From NCBI RefSeq assembly GCF_037893015.1, contig NC_133666.1:659380521-659444520 (forward strand): a stretch of DNA of 64,000 bases, in the 5' to 3' direction. Source of the stretch: Macrotis lagotis. Its lineage: Eukaryota; Chordata; Mammalia; Peramelemorphia; Peramelidae. Made by a program: the position numbers and the translations under genes. Positions 20,040-31,099 of this stretch are shown piece after piece; within the stretch, counting starts at the first letter, position 1, and the number at the start of each line of letters is the position of its first letter. The notes under the pieces were generated by a model, which saw nothing but the letters and a program-made list of their open reading frames with translations, had not been told where the DNA came from and did no database searches.

Positions 20040-20620
20040 TCTGTCTTTTTAAGTTCCACCAATCAGAGTTGCCATTTATTTTTCAGGGGAGCCCAATGGT
20101 GTCAGAAAGACAGACCCAGATCTATAGTGGTGAGAGTGATCACTACCTTTGTTTAATTGATTATTCGTTAGCCTAATTCATAAATTGATAAACCATTCCC
20201 AGAAATTTGTCTCTCAGAATTCATGTCACATATTGTTTAGTTTAACCCTAAGAGAGCAAAAACTAGAAGCAATGGATGGAGCTTACACAGTGAGACTTGG
20301 GCTTACAGTTAAAAAAAAAACTCTTTCAAAATGGAGCTAACTAAAATGACATTAAGCTACTTCTGAAGGTAGCCATTCTTCCTTCATTGATTGCTTATTG
20401 GGTTTCTTGTGTTGGGGATTCTATTTAAAATATGATTTGGGCTATATGATTGAAGTATCTGGTAATTCTAATATTCTATGATTTGCTGGACATGTATTAA
20501 TTAACTAGAATTGTATGTGTCTTCAGGATAACTTTGAGAAGATTTTTAACAGGTGTTTATAATGCATTATTAGAGTTCGAGAGAGGATTGACGAATGAAT
20601 ATATAATTCCGAGAGTCATT
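20040..20620. other. No recognised feature
   Basis: No repeat or gene assigned. A 64-codon frame begins at 20534 and runs into the L2-like DNA. A cttcag / aggtgaga pair flanks it loosely but is not persuasive because the right half is L2-derived. Confidence 0.3.
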
Positions 20621-20624
20621 TTTA

Positions 20625-21110
20625 TAGACTCCAAGAGCAGTAATGAGATTCCTAAGGAAGAGCATACAGACAGAAAAGAGAAAAAGACTCAGGACAGTCT
20701 TTGGTCAACACTGACTTTCACGAGGTGAGAAATGAAAGATGGAGCAGTGGAAACTAAGAGTGGTTAGAGAGATGAGGGGGACCACAGAGACCAGTATCAT
20801 AGACACCAATGAAAGAGAAAATATCTTGGAGAATATTTGGGCAGCCAGAAAGATGCAAGGTGGTCAAGGATGATAAAGACTGAAAAAAAGTCAATTAGCA
20901 GCTAAAATAGTATTAAAAATCTCAGCAAGGGCCGTTTTAACAGAATTGTGGTATGAGTAGCCTCATATGAAGGCTATAAGCAGTGTATGGGTACTGAAGA
21001 ATTGGAATCATTGAGAGTCGGAAACACTTTCCAGAGACTTGAGAATGAAAGGACGAAGAAAGCGATGATAAGTACATGATGTAATGGCAGAATCCAGTTA
21101 AGGTTTCTTA
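20625..21110 (-). mobile_element. L2 LINE, RT region
   Basis: aaaaagactcaggacagtct, gaaaatatcttggagaatat, gatgcaaggtggtcaaggat and agactgaaaaaaagtcaatt follow the same antisense L2 RT order as 31620-31900. Non-coding now. Confidence 0.55.
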
Positions 21111-21555
21111 AGAAAAAGGGGGAGATATAGAAATATCTGTAAGCAACTTGGAATGGTCAGAATAAAGGGAAAGATTCCAGAAAAGAAAAGAGTATATACA
21201 TTAAAGGACATAAATAAAAGATTTGGTTTCAGAAAAGAGGCAAGTCTTTCCCAGACATTGAAGTGAAGGGCTCTAATGAGAATGCAGAGTCAAGGAGAAG
21301 AACATATAGGGGATTTGAACCTTGCAATAGAGGAGGCGAGGGAATTTAGGCTGAACAGCTTCAGTTTGGTGAATTCTTCCCCTAGCTTGATAGGGTTATT
21401 CCAGTTTCACTCAGATTTTACTATATTCTCCAGTCACCTGCTAGAAAGTCACCTTGACACTGTCACCAGACCAGAGACCATGACTTGAAACATTTATCCT
21501 TTTCAGCTTTGGAATTCATGTTTAGGGACCCTCACTGTCTGAAATGGTGATTATC
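21111..21555. other. No recognised feature
   Basis: A 70-codon frame at 21276-21488 has no recognisable motif. Confidence 0.3.
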
Positions 21556-21559
21556 CCAT

Positions 21560-21745
21560 ATGAATAAAGGAATGGAAAGAATTTGAAGGATATTATGGGC
21601 AAAGCACTGTGATAAGTCCTAGGGAAACAATAAGAAAAGAAGACAGTCCCTGTTTGCAAGGAGTGCACATTCAAATGGAGGAAACAATACATATAAGAGA
21701 TTTCAGCTACAAATCAAAGGCAAAAGTTACAGGATTTTTAGGATA
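21560..21745 (-). mobile_element. L2 LINE 3' end
   Basis: gcaaagcactgtgataagtc, gacagtccctgtttgcaagg, agtgcacattcaaatggagg: antisense L2 3'UTR. Confidence 0.65.
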
Positions 21746-21749
21746 CATT

Positions 21750-22400
21750 AAAAAGTAGACAGCAGTGAATCTGCTTTAATGTCATTTCTACTGATAAAAA
21801 TCATATTGGTTTCAGGATAATGAATCACTTGACAATGTCAAGAAATTTTTTAAGGGTCTTTTAGGGACTTATATCACAACTTATGGAAAGTATCATCAGG
21901 TCTCAATTCTGAGGTGGGTAGGGCAAGGGTGGGAGAGAGGAATTGTTTCCCTGGATGGGTTCCAAGTTTAAGAGTAACTGTTAATCTTAGGGCTCTTGGG
22001 TTTACCTGCCTATGGGTAGCAGACAAAAATTGGTATTAGAAGTGAGCCTCATTTTCACAGCTATTTCAGCCTTCAATAAGAGTTGTGTATACCTTACTAA
22101 AAATAGAACTGGGTTTGTAGAATATTTTCATTTCAAAATTTTGGGACATAGGTTCATGGGCTATTTATTTTGGAGTCTGAAAAGGAGGGGATGATCAAGA
22201 TGGTGGTGGTGGTTTGACTTCTGTCAACTCCTTCCTTATGTGCTTGCTTCATAGATTGCAGTTGGTTATTAGTTGATAAGAAAGGTTGACTCCTTTTCCC
22301 CAAGAGTTATTTTAATGGATGGTGACTGAGGGGCCAGGACTAGAAGTAAGGTAGATGATTTCTTCATATAGCAATCTCAGGGCTCTTGGGTACAGGGAAA
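21750..22400. other. No recognised feature
   Basis: Includes a small (GGT)n run at 22199-22213. No gene or repeat family assigned. Confidence 0.3.
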
Positions 22401-22404
22401 ATAA

Positions 22405-22620
22405 GGAGAGAAAGAAACATTTTTTAAGTGTTTTCTATGTGATGAGTATCATATTAAGTGTTTTGATACACATACAAGCAAAATGAATGTTCCTCCTTAA
22501 GGGGAAAAGCATACAAGAGATAACTGATAAGCTGAGGTGAGAAGCTGGGGAGTTAAGGGTTGAGGATGATGGTAACCCAACATAGAGGCACAATGTTGAA
22601 GTCTAAAATGATAGAACCAG
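22405..22620 (-). mobile_element. L2 LINE fragments (probable)
   Basis: aagtgttttctatgtgatga and catattaagtgttttgatac resemble the L2/MIR terminal consensus in antisense; 22550-22590 (gttgaggatgatggtaaccc) resembles an internal antisense L2 segment. Confidence 0.4.
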
Positions 22621-22624
22621 TAGA

Positions 22625-23685
22625 GAAGAATAAAGACAGGCTTGATCTGATTGTTCCTACAAAATGGAGAGTCTAAGAAGAATTCGTCAATGGTAGAAAG
22701 TGGGAGACCTTGTGGAAGAATAGCCCAATACTTGTGGTCCACAGGGGTGATAGGCTTTTTCAATTCAAACCTTATCAATATGTTAAACAGTTTTCTAGTC
22801 AGGTATTTTATATCACTTTGGCTGTGCACTATCAGGCTTCTTCAAATTTGAACTTTCTTTGAATTTCATGTTCAGACCTATCTATAGTAAAGCACTTTAG
22901 ACAACCAGCAACTATCCATAATAGTGGTCACCACAGCCACATTGGTAGACCTTTGACGTTTTGAACTCTCAGATCTGCATTCCATTCATCTCAGAATGAT
23001 TATGGTTTAGTAGTTGTCCTATGGTATTAAAGAAGACAATGACATCAATGGAACATAAAAGATGTTAGAGACTGTCAGGGCCCCAGGTAGAAGTTTGCCT
23101 GGTAGAATCCCCACTCCTCCCGGGGAGCATGGATAGGATTGCCATGATTCTGGGACAAAGAAGGACACTTTCTCCATCCTTCAATGCAGTCACATTATAC
23201 TGAGGGTAAAAGGGGAGGGGAGGGAATGGAGCAAGATGCTTCTTTTCATACTTAACTGAATTATCGAATCATCTCTCTCACCAGTCAGTCATCTCAGAGT
23301 TGGAAGCACCTCAGTGATGACTCATATTTGGTGAAAAGCAGTCCCCCAAGATCTCCCAGAATTGATTGGAAGGCAGTTTTGAGCATGCTCTATTGAATGT
23401 CCTAGTTCTAATACAGCAAGAATCCCTGAAGTCAAAATAGAGTTTGTGTAATAGAAATGAACACTGGGGATAAGGATGATGGTATGAGAACAGGCAGAAT
23501 TTTAAAAGATTTATGACTTATGTTCCTATGATTTTTGTCTAAGAGTCAGTGATTCTGTATTTCATGGCTGGGGGGAGATGGAGATAGAGTTGAGTTTGCT
23601 AATCAAAAGATGAAAAGAGCTGACCAGGACTCTCACCCTTCAATGCTCTATTACATCAGAGAGGTTCTGTGGTAGTGTGGTGATT
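22625..23685. other. No recognised feature
   Basis: About 1 kb without assignable repeats except a faint SINE-like word at 23285-23310. Opposed frames of 110 and 66 codons at 22497-22851 lack known domains. Confidence 0.3.
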
Positions 23686-23689
23686 TTAG

Positions 23690-23905
23690 AGTCAAATGTT
23701 GCTGGTCAATCTTTTTGGTCTGAATCCCTGTGACTCCATTTTGGATTTTTTTTTACAAAGATAATGTAGGGCTTGCCATTTCCTTCTCCCACTCATTTTA
23801 TAGATGAGGAAACTGAGGCAAATGAATGTGTTTAATTTGAGCAGGGTCACAGAGCTAGTAATCACAGAGCTAGTAAGCATTTGAGTTTGGACTTGAATGT
23901 AGGAA
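23690..23905 (-). mobile_element. MAR1-type CORE-SINE with internal 15-bp tandem duplication
   Basis: ccctgtgactccattttgga, gccatttccttctcccactc, tttatagatgaggaaactga and gcagggtcacagagc are antisense MAR1. The 15-mer tcacagagctagtaa is repeated head-to-tail at 23847-23861 and 23862-23876. Confidence 0.85.
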
Positions 23906-23934
23906 GATTACTTTTCTGACTCTGGGCTGGATAT

Positions 23935-24110
23935 TCTGCTACCAAATGGACCTGAATTCAAATCTTGTTTCTTCTGTTTGCTAATTGTGTGGCTTTGATC
24001 AAGTCATTTACTCCCCCAAACTTCAGCTTCCTTAACTGTAAAATGATCACATTAAACAAGAGGACGTCTTTGGCCCCTTCCAGGTCAAACTTTGTGTTCA
24101 TAACTGAGAA
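23935..24110 (+). mobile_element. MIR-type SINE
   Basis: gacctgaattcaaatcttgt, gatcaagtcatttactcccc, cttccttaactgtaaaatga and ggccccttccaggtcaaact in MIR order. Confidence 0.75.
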
Positions 24111-24159
24111 TGGCATCAACACAGGGGAGTTTGAGCTAGATACCCTGGTTTGGTGTCTC

Positions 24160-24335
24160 TAGGACACATAGGCTCAAAGATTTAGATCTCCAAAGGACTT
24201 TAGAAGCTACCAAGTTTAACCACCTCATTTTACAAATCAGGAAACTGAAAGTGACTAAGGTCATGGAGGCAGTAAATAATAGAGACTGGGTTTCAAACTC
24301 AAATCTTTTGATTCTAGATCCTAACCCACTTCTAA
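24160..24335 (-). mobile_element. MIR/THER-type SINE relic
   Basis: gatctccaaaggactttaga, ccacctcattttacaaatca, ggaaactgaaagtgactaag and tttcaaactcaaatcttttg. Confidence 0.72.
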
Positions 24336-24339
24336 TATA

Positions 24340-24545
24340 TATCATATTGCTTTTTAAAGAGTAGAAGTGAATGAAATATGTTAAACACAATTGTACATGT
24401 GCAACTTTTACCAGATTGTTCGTTGTCATAGGGAAGGGCAAGGGAAGGGAGGGAGGTAGAAAAATGGGGAACTCATAAACTTGCAAATGGATGAATGTTG
24501 CAAACTATCTTTGCAAATAATTAGGAAAATATAAAATAATAAAGT
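24340..24545 (+). mobile_element. LINE-1 3' tail
   Basis: gttaaacacaattgtacatg, ttaccagattgttcgttgtc, a ggaagggcaagggaaggg purine run, aactcataaacttgcaaatg, and aaataataaag at the end. 5'-truncated to about 200 bp. Confidence 0.85.
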
Positions 24546-24805
24546 GTAGAGGTGACACAAATAATAGTAATTATATTATAACGTTATAATTATGTGATTA
24601 TTGCTATTGGAACAGTTATTTAGTGTTTTATAGTTTGCAAAATTTTTTAAATGTGTCATTTGTTAGAGATGGCAGGTAAATCTGGAAAAAAAAAAACTTT
24701 GGTCAGATTCATAGTTTAGATATGAGAAGAAACTAATTATGTGGGGCACCAGAGTGAAGTGAGACTTGTACTGTAATCATCAAGTTCAGGTGATGAGGCC
24801 CACTT
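24546..24805. other. No recognised feature
   Basis: AT-rich spacer without gene or repeat assignment. Confidence 0.35.
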
Positions 24806-24893
24806 GCTGTATAGTGGAAAGAATACTGACTCAGGAAGTTGGAGGTTCAGGTTTCAGTCTTCTCTTAGACACTTGATTACCTGTGTGACCTTG
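24806..24893 (+). mobile_element. CORE-SINE (left piece)
   Basis: tatagtggaaagaatactga, tcttagacacttgattacct and gtgtgacctt precede the interruption. The body resumes at 24961 with the duplicated cctgtgtgaccttg and continues gggcaaattatttcacc. Confidence 0.85.
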
Positions 24894-24960
24894 TAGTGGT
24901 TTGGGGAAAAGCTCATGAGAGTTTCTGCCTTTACTCTGCCATCTTGGCTCCATCCCTCTG
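24894..24960 (-). mobile_element. 67-bp LINE-1 5'-terminal fragment inserted in a SINE
   Basis: Contains ttactctgccatcttggctc, the antisense of the extreme L1 5' end, and nothing else of L1: no 3'UTR, no ORF, no poly-A or poly-T. It is bounded by perfect 14-bp direct repeats (cctgtgtgaccttg at 24880-24893 and 24961-24974), and removing one repeat plus the insert restores a normal SINE. See Findings. Confidence 0.85.
24938..24947 (-). promoter_or_regulatory. YY1-type motif within the L1 5' fragment
   Basis: GCCATCTTGG, the reverse complement of CCAAGATGGC, identical to the motif at 11689-11698. The known role in human L1 is start-site positioning by YY1; here this is inference only. Confidence 0.45.
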
Positions 24961-25085
24961 CCTGTGTGACCTTGGGCAAATTATTTCACCTTCTTCCTAG
25001 GTTTCAGAATTTTGAAAAACAAATGGAGGAATTTGACCTAAAAGCACTCTGAGGTCCCTCCCATCTCTAACCAGATTTTTATTTC
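24961..25085 (+). mobile_element. CORE-SINE (right piece)
   Basis: gggcaaattatttcaccttc, tttcagaattttgaaaaaca and gcactctgaggtccctccca continue the SINE interrupted at 24894. Confidence 0.8.
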
Positions 25086-25089
25086 CTTA

Positions 25090-25960
25090 AACCTAGGATC
25101 TCCTCTATGAGGAGAATCAGCACTTGGCCCCTAATTGGAACCCTGGGGTTCCCTAAAAATCAACATTTCCAGTGTATTGTTTGAAGAAAGAAGTAACAGG
25201 ACTGAATTATTTCTTTATTTTGAGATATGATACCCACCCTCTTTTTTACTGTTCCTTCTGGGCAGATGGCAGGGCTGTTTTCAGGAGAAGATGGATGGAA
25301 TGAGGACTTCTAGCCCCAGTGCTATCCCTTTTCCTTTAGATTGTGATGCGTGCTGAGGTCAAACTACCCACCTGCTGACAACAAGTCTCCGGGTGAAATG
25401 CTACTGCCTTCCTTAACAAGATACCACCTGCCAAATGTGACAGAGACAGCATGGCTACAGCCTTGCTCTCTTCCAGAGGGGCTAGAGGAAGAAATGTATT
25501 TGCAAAGCAACATGGGTTCTTTAGAGTGTGGGCATCACTGTTGGAGACTGTAAATACTGCTCAGAAAACCTCATTTCCTTGTGTGCATCATCTCCATCCC
25601 TGCTGGGTGGGTGAGAAGGAACAGATGCCTGTCAAATCATTGCTCTTTTGCTGTCAGTCTTGCTACAGGTGGTTCTTGCTGGGATCCTTCATCTTGGCCC
25701 TTTAAAAAGTCCCAGTGGTATAAACTCCAAAGGGGAGAATTTAAAAGGGATGACTAGGGAACTATTCTCCTGCCCTTTTCTCTCACCATTCATAGTTCTC
25801 CTCCTTCCTACATTCCTATGTTCACCTTTGGATGGGAAATGTTATTAATTTGATAGGGATTGGGGGGGGATGAAAGAATGATGATTTACGGGATTGGCTG
25901 ATACCAAATTGCAAAGGAGTTTGGATATGTTGAGCAAAGCATTCATATGGTCTGGTTTTT
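25090..25960. other. Repeat-poor block
   Basis: No repeat family recognised across about 870 bp. Overlapping short plus-strand frames at 25350-25848 do not resemble a known protein and have no clear splice context. Confidence 0.4.
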
Positions 25961-25964
25961 GTCA

Positions 25965-26440
25965 ATTTAATTTTTTTAATTTTATTTTTCTCAGTTAACA
26001 AAAATCTTTTTTTAGCCCTCTCAATTCCTTTCTTTCTGCCACAGGGGAAGAAAGAAAAAGAAGTCCCTTTTAAGAAATATGTATTGCTGAGCAAAACAAA
26101 TTTCACTTGTTGTATTCAATAATGTTTGTTTTATTCTGGACCCTGAGGTCCTCACTTCTTTGTCAGAAAGAGCATAACACATTTTTTCTCTCCTCTGGAA
26201 TCATAGTTGGTCATTATATTGTTCAGAGTTCTTAAATCTTTTATGGCTCTTAAGGACATTATTTTTTTTGTGTGTATAAGTGGTTTACCTGGTTCTGTTC
26301 AAGTCACTTTGTTAGACAAATCTTTCCAGGTTGCTCTGAAACTATTGTTTCAAGTCCACACATGACCAAGTATTTATTGAACTATTATTATGATGCATTA
26401 ATATTCTAGGCAATCAATCTGTCGATATTTCTGAAATGCC
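25965..26440 (-). mobile_element. LINE-1 3' region
   Basis: Antisense L1 subfamily with taacaaaaatctttttttag, gaaatatgtattgctgagca, tctggaatcatagttggtca, ttgttcagagttcttaaatc, tacctggttctgttcaagtc. It is of a different subfamily from the copy at 13.4 kb. Confidence 0.75.
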
Positions 26441-26444
26441 TATT

Positions 26445-26645
26445 ATGGAGCAGCTAGGTGCTGCAATGGATAGTGTGCTGAACTTGGAGTTGGGAAGACC
26501 TAAGTTCAAATCTGGACTTAAGACACTTTATGAACCTGGACAGATCACTTAATGCTGTTTATCTTGGTTTCTTCATCTGTAATAAAAGTTGAAGAAGAAA
26601 ATTGCAAACCATTCCAGTATCTTTGACAAGTAAACCCCAATTGTT
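26445..26645 (+). mobile_element. MAR1-type CORE-SINE
   Basis: ggagcagctaggtgctgcaa, agttcaaatctggacttaag, ggtttcttcatctgtaataa, gcaaaccattccagtatctt. Confidence 0.88.
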
Positions 26646-26679
26646 TTTTTCTTTCTTTTAGTTTTGATTTTTCTTTTGC

Positions 26680-26870
26680 AATGTGACTAATAGGGAATAT
26701 GTAAGACATGCTTGTACAAGTATAACCTATATCACATTACTTGCTGTCATGGGGAAGGGGGAGGGAAAGGGGGAAGGGGGAAATGTGGGATTCAAAAGCT
26801 TACAAAAAGATGAATGCTCTATTTTTGCATGTAAATGAAAAAGTAAAATAAAATAATATTCAAAAAGAAT
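26680..26870 (+). mobile_element. LINE-1 3' tail
   Basis: gtgactaatagggaatatgt, cattacttgctgtcatgggg, a ggaagggggagggaaagggg run, tacaaaaagatgaatgctct, and aaaataatattcaaaaag at the end. Confidence 0.85.
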
Positions 26871-27175
26871 CAGTGGCTGAACAACGCTCTAGCCACTGTG
26901 CTAAAAACTGAGGGTATAAAAAGAGGCAAAAGATAGCCTTTTCTCTTAAGGAGACGGCACTCTAATGAAGGGGGCAATAAACAAACAAATATATATGGAC
27001 AACCTATATACAGGATAAATTGGAAATAAGAGAGGGAAGGCATCAGTAAGAAGTATTAGGAAAAACTTCCTTTAGATGGGATTTTTACTTGGGGTCTAAA
27101 GGAAGACAGAAAATCTAGGAGAGAGAGAGATAAGGATGAAATAACATTTGAGACAGCCATTGAAAATGTATAGAG
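26871..27175 (-). mobile_element. L2 LINE 3' end
   Basis: ttttctcttaaggagacggc, aacctatatacaggataaat, ggaaggcatcagtaagaagt and ggggtctaaaggaagacaga follow the antisense L2 3' order. Confidence 0.7.
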
Positions 27176-27229
27176 ATGATTATTAAGAAAAAGATCTCGG
27201 AGTTCAGGCAGTGATTCAGTTGAACCCTC

Positions 27230-28360
27230 CTAACTTTCCCCTCCTTCTTTAACATCTGTGTTCTGGAACCAACAAGGTTATAATGAGACAGTTTTGTACC
27301 ACGAGACAACTTAAGAAGTTGCCAAGAGAGATCTGTGACACCAGACAAAGGATGGATTGGTCAGAAGCACAATTCCACCAGATGTCAAAACAGCTCAAAA
27401 CAGTCTCCAAAAAAATATCAGTTGGACACAAACTCAACAAGCTTTCCTTGAAGAGCTCAAAAGGAATTTTAAAACTCATATGAAAGAGGCAAAATTTGGA
27501 AAAGAAATGAGAATGGTGCAAGAAAATCATGTAAAGAAAGTCAATAACTTGGTAAAAGAGGAACAAAAAGTACTAGAGAAAATATTACCTTAAAAATCAC
27601 ATTGGCCAAATGACAAAGAGGCACAAAAATTAACTGAAGAGAAGAATTCCTTAAAAAGCCAAATTGGTTGACTGGAAAAAGAGGTACCCAAACTCACTGA
27701 AGAAAAGAACTTCTTAGAAATCAGAATTGTCCAACTGGAAAAAGATGTACAAAAGTTCAATAAAAACAAATTTCCTTAAAAAAAATTAGAATCAATAACG
27801 AAATCTAAAAGAATGAAAACTAGGAGAAAATGTAAAATATCTCATCTGAAAAAGAAATAATATGAATAATTGATCAAAGAGAGATAATTTAATTATCACA
27901 TGAAAGCCATGATAAAAAAAAATGAAGAACCTAGACATAATAGTTTGAGAAATCGTCATGGAGAACTTCCCTGAAATACTACAATTAGAGTTTAAAATAG
28001 AAATGAAAAGAATCCACTGCTCACTTCTGAAGGTGATGAATGAAAATAAACAGAAATATTGTAGTCAAATTCAAGAACCTCCAGGTCAAGGGGAAAATAT
28101 TGCTAACAGCCAGAAAGAAACAATTCAAATATCATGTAGACAGTATCATAGAAAATTTAGCAGCTTCTACATTAAGGGAGTGAAAGGCAAAGAAATTAAA
28201 ATTACAGCCAAGGATAATCTACACAGCACATATAAAATTAATCCTTTAAGAGACAAAAGGGTGGGCTTTCAGTCATTCAGCATGAAAAGATCAGAGCTGA
28301 ATAGAAAATCTGACATTCAAACATATCTCAAGAGAAACATAAAAAAATGGCAAACATGAA
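27230..28360 (+). pseudogene. LINE-1/HAL1-like ORF1 remnant
   Basis: Encodes, in broken frames, an L1 ORF1-like RNA-binding protein. The N-terminal 27283-27593 part is polar and Lys/Gln-rich. At 27600-27760 there is a coiled-coil stretch with a unit of about 63 bp appearing twice (LTEEKNSLKSQI.. then LTEEKNFLEIRIVQLEKD), typical of the ORF1p trimer coil. A frame of 133 codons at 27958-28359 begins MENFPEILQLEFKIEMKRIH, equivalent to the ORF1p segment NFPEI....IERIHR, and continues through the CTD with PGQGENIANSQKETIQI. Stops and frame changes separate the parts. Could be L1 or the ORF1-only HAL1 derivative. Confidence 0.75.
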
Positions 28361-28745
28361 AAGGAAGTTATATAGTACTTAGCATGGTTTAAAGGTTCAC
28401 ATTCCTATATGGGAAGATGATACTTGGAATTCCTAAGAACTTTATTATTATAAGATCAGTGGGAAGAGTTATATGTAGACAGGGCATTGTGAATTGACTA
28501 TTATCGGATGGTTTGGGGGGAAAAAATCAGAGGGTGAGATAAAAGGATGTTCTGGATGAAGACAGAAGGCAGAGAAAGAATTAGGAAAATTATCTCACTT
28601 AAAAGAAGAATGCAAGGAAGAGTTTTTATGATGAAGGTTAAAATGGATGAGGGGAGGTTAATTAAATAAGATGGTAGCAAAAAAATAATAAACTTTTGAG
28701 GGGGAACAGAGTAACAAGAGAAAGAGACAAAGAAATTGACCATGT
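28361..28745 (+). mobile_element. HAL1/L1 inter-ORF region
   Basis: Purine-rich non-coding DNA following ORF1 (ggttcacattcctatatggg, acagggcattgtgaattgac, aagaagaatgcaaggaagag). It resembles what follows ORF1 in marsupial L1/HAL1. It does not translate as an AP endonuclease. Confidence 0.5.
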
Positions 28746-29053
28746 TGTTACTGAATTTCCTAAAAAATTCCCAGGACTAGATGGATTCACAGTGAATTCT
28801 ACCAATCTACCATTCCAAAGAATGATTAATCCCAATATTATATAAATTATTTGGAAAAAATAGTTAAAGAAAGAGTCCTGCCAAATTTTTTCTATGAAAT
28901 AAAATATGGAATTGATCCTAAATCAGGAAAAGCAAACACAGAGAACAAAAACTAAAGACCAATGTCCATAATATTGATACAAAAACTATAAATAAAATGT
29001 TTACAAGGAAATAATGACAAAATATCAAAAATATTTTATATTATGCCTAGGTT

Positions 29054-29107
<54 letters not shown>

Positions 29108-30890
29108 AGAGTATAGGTTTGGTTTAATCTTAGGAAAACTATCAAAATATTTGAATATATCAATAATAAAAATCATATAATTTTCTCAATAAAGGCAGAA
29201 AAATCTTTTGACAAAATACAACCTTTATTCTTATTAAAACACTAGAAAGCATAGGCGTAAGTGAAGCTTTCATTGTAATGATAACCAGCATCTATCTAAA
29301 CCATTAACAAATATTATCTGTAATGATGATAAACTAGAAGCCCTCCCAACAAAATCAGGGGAGAAGAAAGGATGTAAATTATCACCCCTGGTATTCAAGA
29401 TTGTGCTAGAATTTCTAGATATGGCAATAAAAAAGAAACTGAAAAAATTAGAGCAGGCAGTGAGGAAACAAACTAACACTCTTTGTGGATGATATGATAA
29501 TATACTTAGGGAAATAGAGTGGTGGATCAAAGAAAAAGATTAAGTACTCAATGCAAAGTAGTAAATGACCATAGTAAGTGAGAGTTTGATAAACCCAAAG
29601 ATCAAAGCTTTTGGAAAAAGAACTTATCATCTGGCAAAAAAACTTCTGGAAAAACTGAAAAGTAGTTTGGAAGAAGATACATTTAGACCAATACCTATAT
29701 GAGGTCAAAAATGGGTATATGATTTAGACATAAAGGATATCAGCAAATTAGGGGAGCATAGAATCCTTTACCTTTCAGTTCTTTGAATAAAGGAAGAATT
29801 TATGACCAAGCAAGTGATAGAGAGCATTACAGGATCTAAAATGGATGATTTTGATTACATTAAATGAAAAAGTTTTCCCCAAAACAAAACCAATATCTCC
29901 ATGATTAGAAGGAAAGCAGGAAACTAAAAACAAATCATAGCAAGTTTTCTTTATAAGATTTTCATTTATCAAATATATAAATAATGGAGTCAAATTTATA
30001 AGAATACAAATCCCCAATTGAAAAATGGTCAAAGAATTTGAATAGGCAGTTTTCAAAAAGAAAAAAAATTAAAGTTATCTCTAGTCATAGCAAAAAATGG
30101 GGAAATCACTATTGATTAGAGAAAGGAAAATTAAAATACCTGAGGTATTACCTCACTACCTACCAGATTGGTCAGCATGAAAGAAAATGGAAATGACAAA
30201 TGTTGGAGGGGATGTGCAAAAATTGGGACAATACATTGTTGGTGAAATTGTGAACCAATCCAATTCATTCTGGAGAGCAATTTGGAACTATGTCCAAAGG
30301 ACTATAAAGCTGTTCAAACCCTTTGACCCATTGATAGATACCACCACTAAGTCTGTATCCCAATGATATGAAATGAAAAAGATCTATATATACAAAATTA
30401 TTTATAGCAACTTTTTGTGATGAAAAAGAATTAGAAATCAAAAGGATGCTCATTAGTTGTGGAATGACTGAATAAGATGTGATTGTGATGGAATACCATT
30501 GTGCTAAAGAAATGGGGAGGAGGATGGTTTCAGAAAAACTTGAGTATACATGAAGTAAGAAGAACCAGGAGAACATTGTTCATAGTAATGACAATCTTGT
30601 AAAATGATGACCTGTGAATGACAGCTATTCTGAGCAATATAATGATGCAAAACAGTTCTGAAGGACTTATAATGAAAAATTCTAAAATTCTATTCAGCTT
30701 TAGGAAAGAACTGATGGAGTCTGAAAACAGATTGAAATAGATTTTACAGCATGGATAATATGGAAATATGCTTTGCATGATTTCGCATGTATAATTGATA
30801 GAAATTTTCTTGTTTTCACAACAGAGATGGGTGGGAGGGAAAGAATTCAGAACTCAAAGTTTTCCAAAAAAATGTTAAAATAACTAGTGC
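28746..30890 (+). pseudogene. LINE-1 ORF2 from RT domain to 3'UTR, degenerate
   Basis: Starts abruptly at the RT: KFPGLDGFTVNSTNL (consensus KSPGPDGFTAEFYQ) at 28762. Landmarks follow: [20 protein letters not shown] at 29120-29180, [20 protein letters not shown], then [10 protein letters not shown] with the RT catalytic Asp pair at 29482-29511, the thumb, FKPFDPLI-like at 30320, and the C-terminal region up to about 30560, then 3'UTR to 30890. ORF2p supplies endonuclease and reverse transcriptase; no endonuclease domain is present here. Many stops. A (TA)n tract is inserted at 29057-29105. Confidence 0.85.
29057..29105. repeat. (TA)n microsatellite inside L1 ORF2
   Basis: About 24 TA units between the RT motif DQVGFI-equivalent (aggttggatata) and the following ORF2 sequence, which resumes without other loss. 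Confidence 0.95.
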
Positions 30891-31099
30891 TCTAAATTTC
30901 TGTGGCTAAGCATATTTGTTTCAATGGTTTTCTTTTTCTTACCCCAGAGGGTGAATGGAGGCCAGAGAGAAAGAAAATAAATATTTTATCAATTGGGACA
31001 AAAAGCATTATTGAAAGAAAAAAAAATTCCCAGAACCAGAAGATGGAGTATTTTGTCACCGAATTGAAGAGGTCATGGATGTGGGAGGGGGATGAAGAG
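30891..31099. other. Short L1-tail-like or unclassified DNA
   Basis: A 66-codon plus-strand frame here has no known motif. ggccagagagaaagaaaata may be another L1 3' tail. Confidence 0.3.

Noticed and set aside
20534..20728. Exon-like block with cttcag before and aggtgaga after
   Set aside because: The right half is colinear with antisense L2 and the acceptor is weak, so the splice-like words are probably chance.
27958..28359. 133-codon frame as a host gene
   Set aside because: Matches the C-terminal half of an L1/HAL1 ORF1, with degenerate ORF1 sequence immediately upstream.
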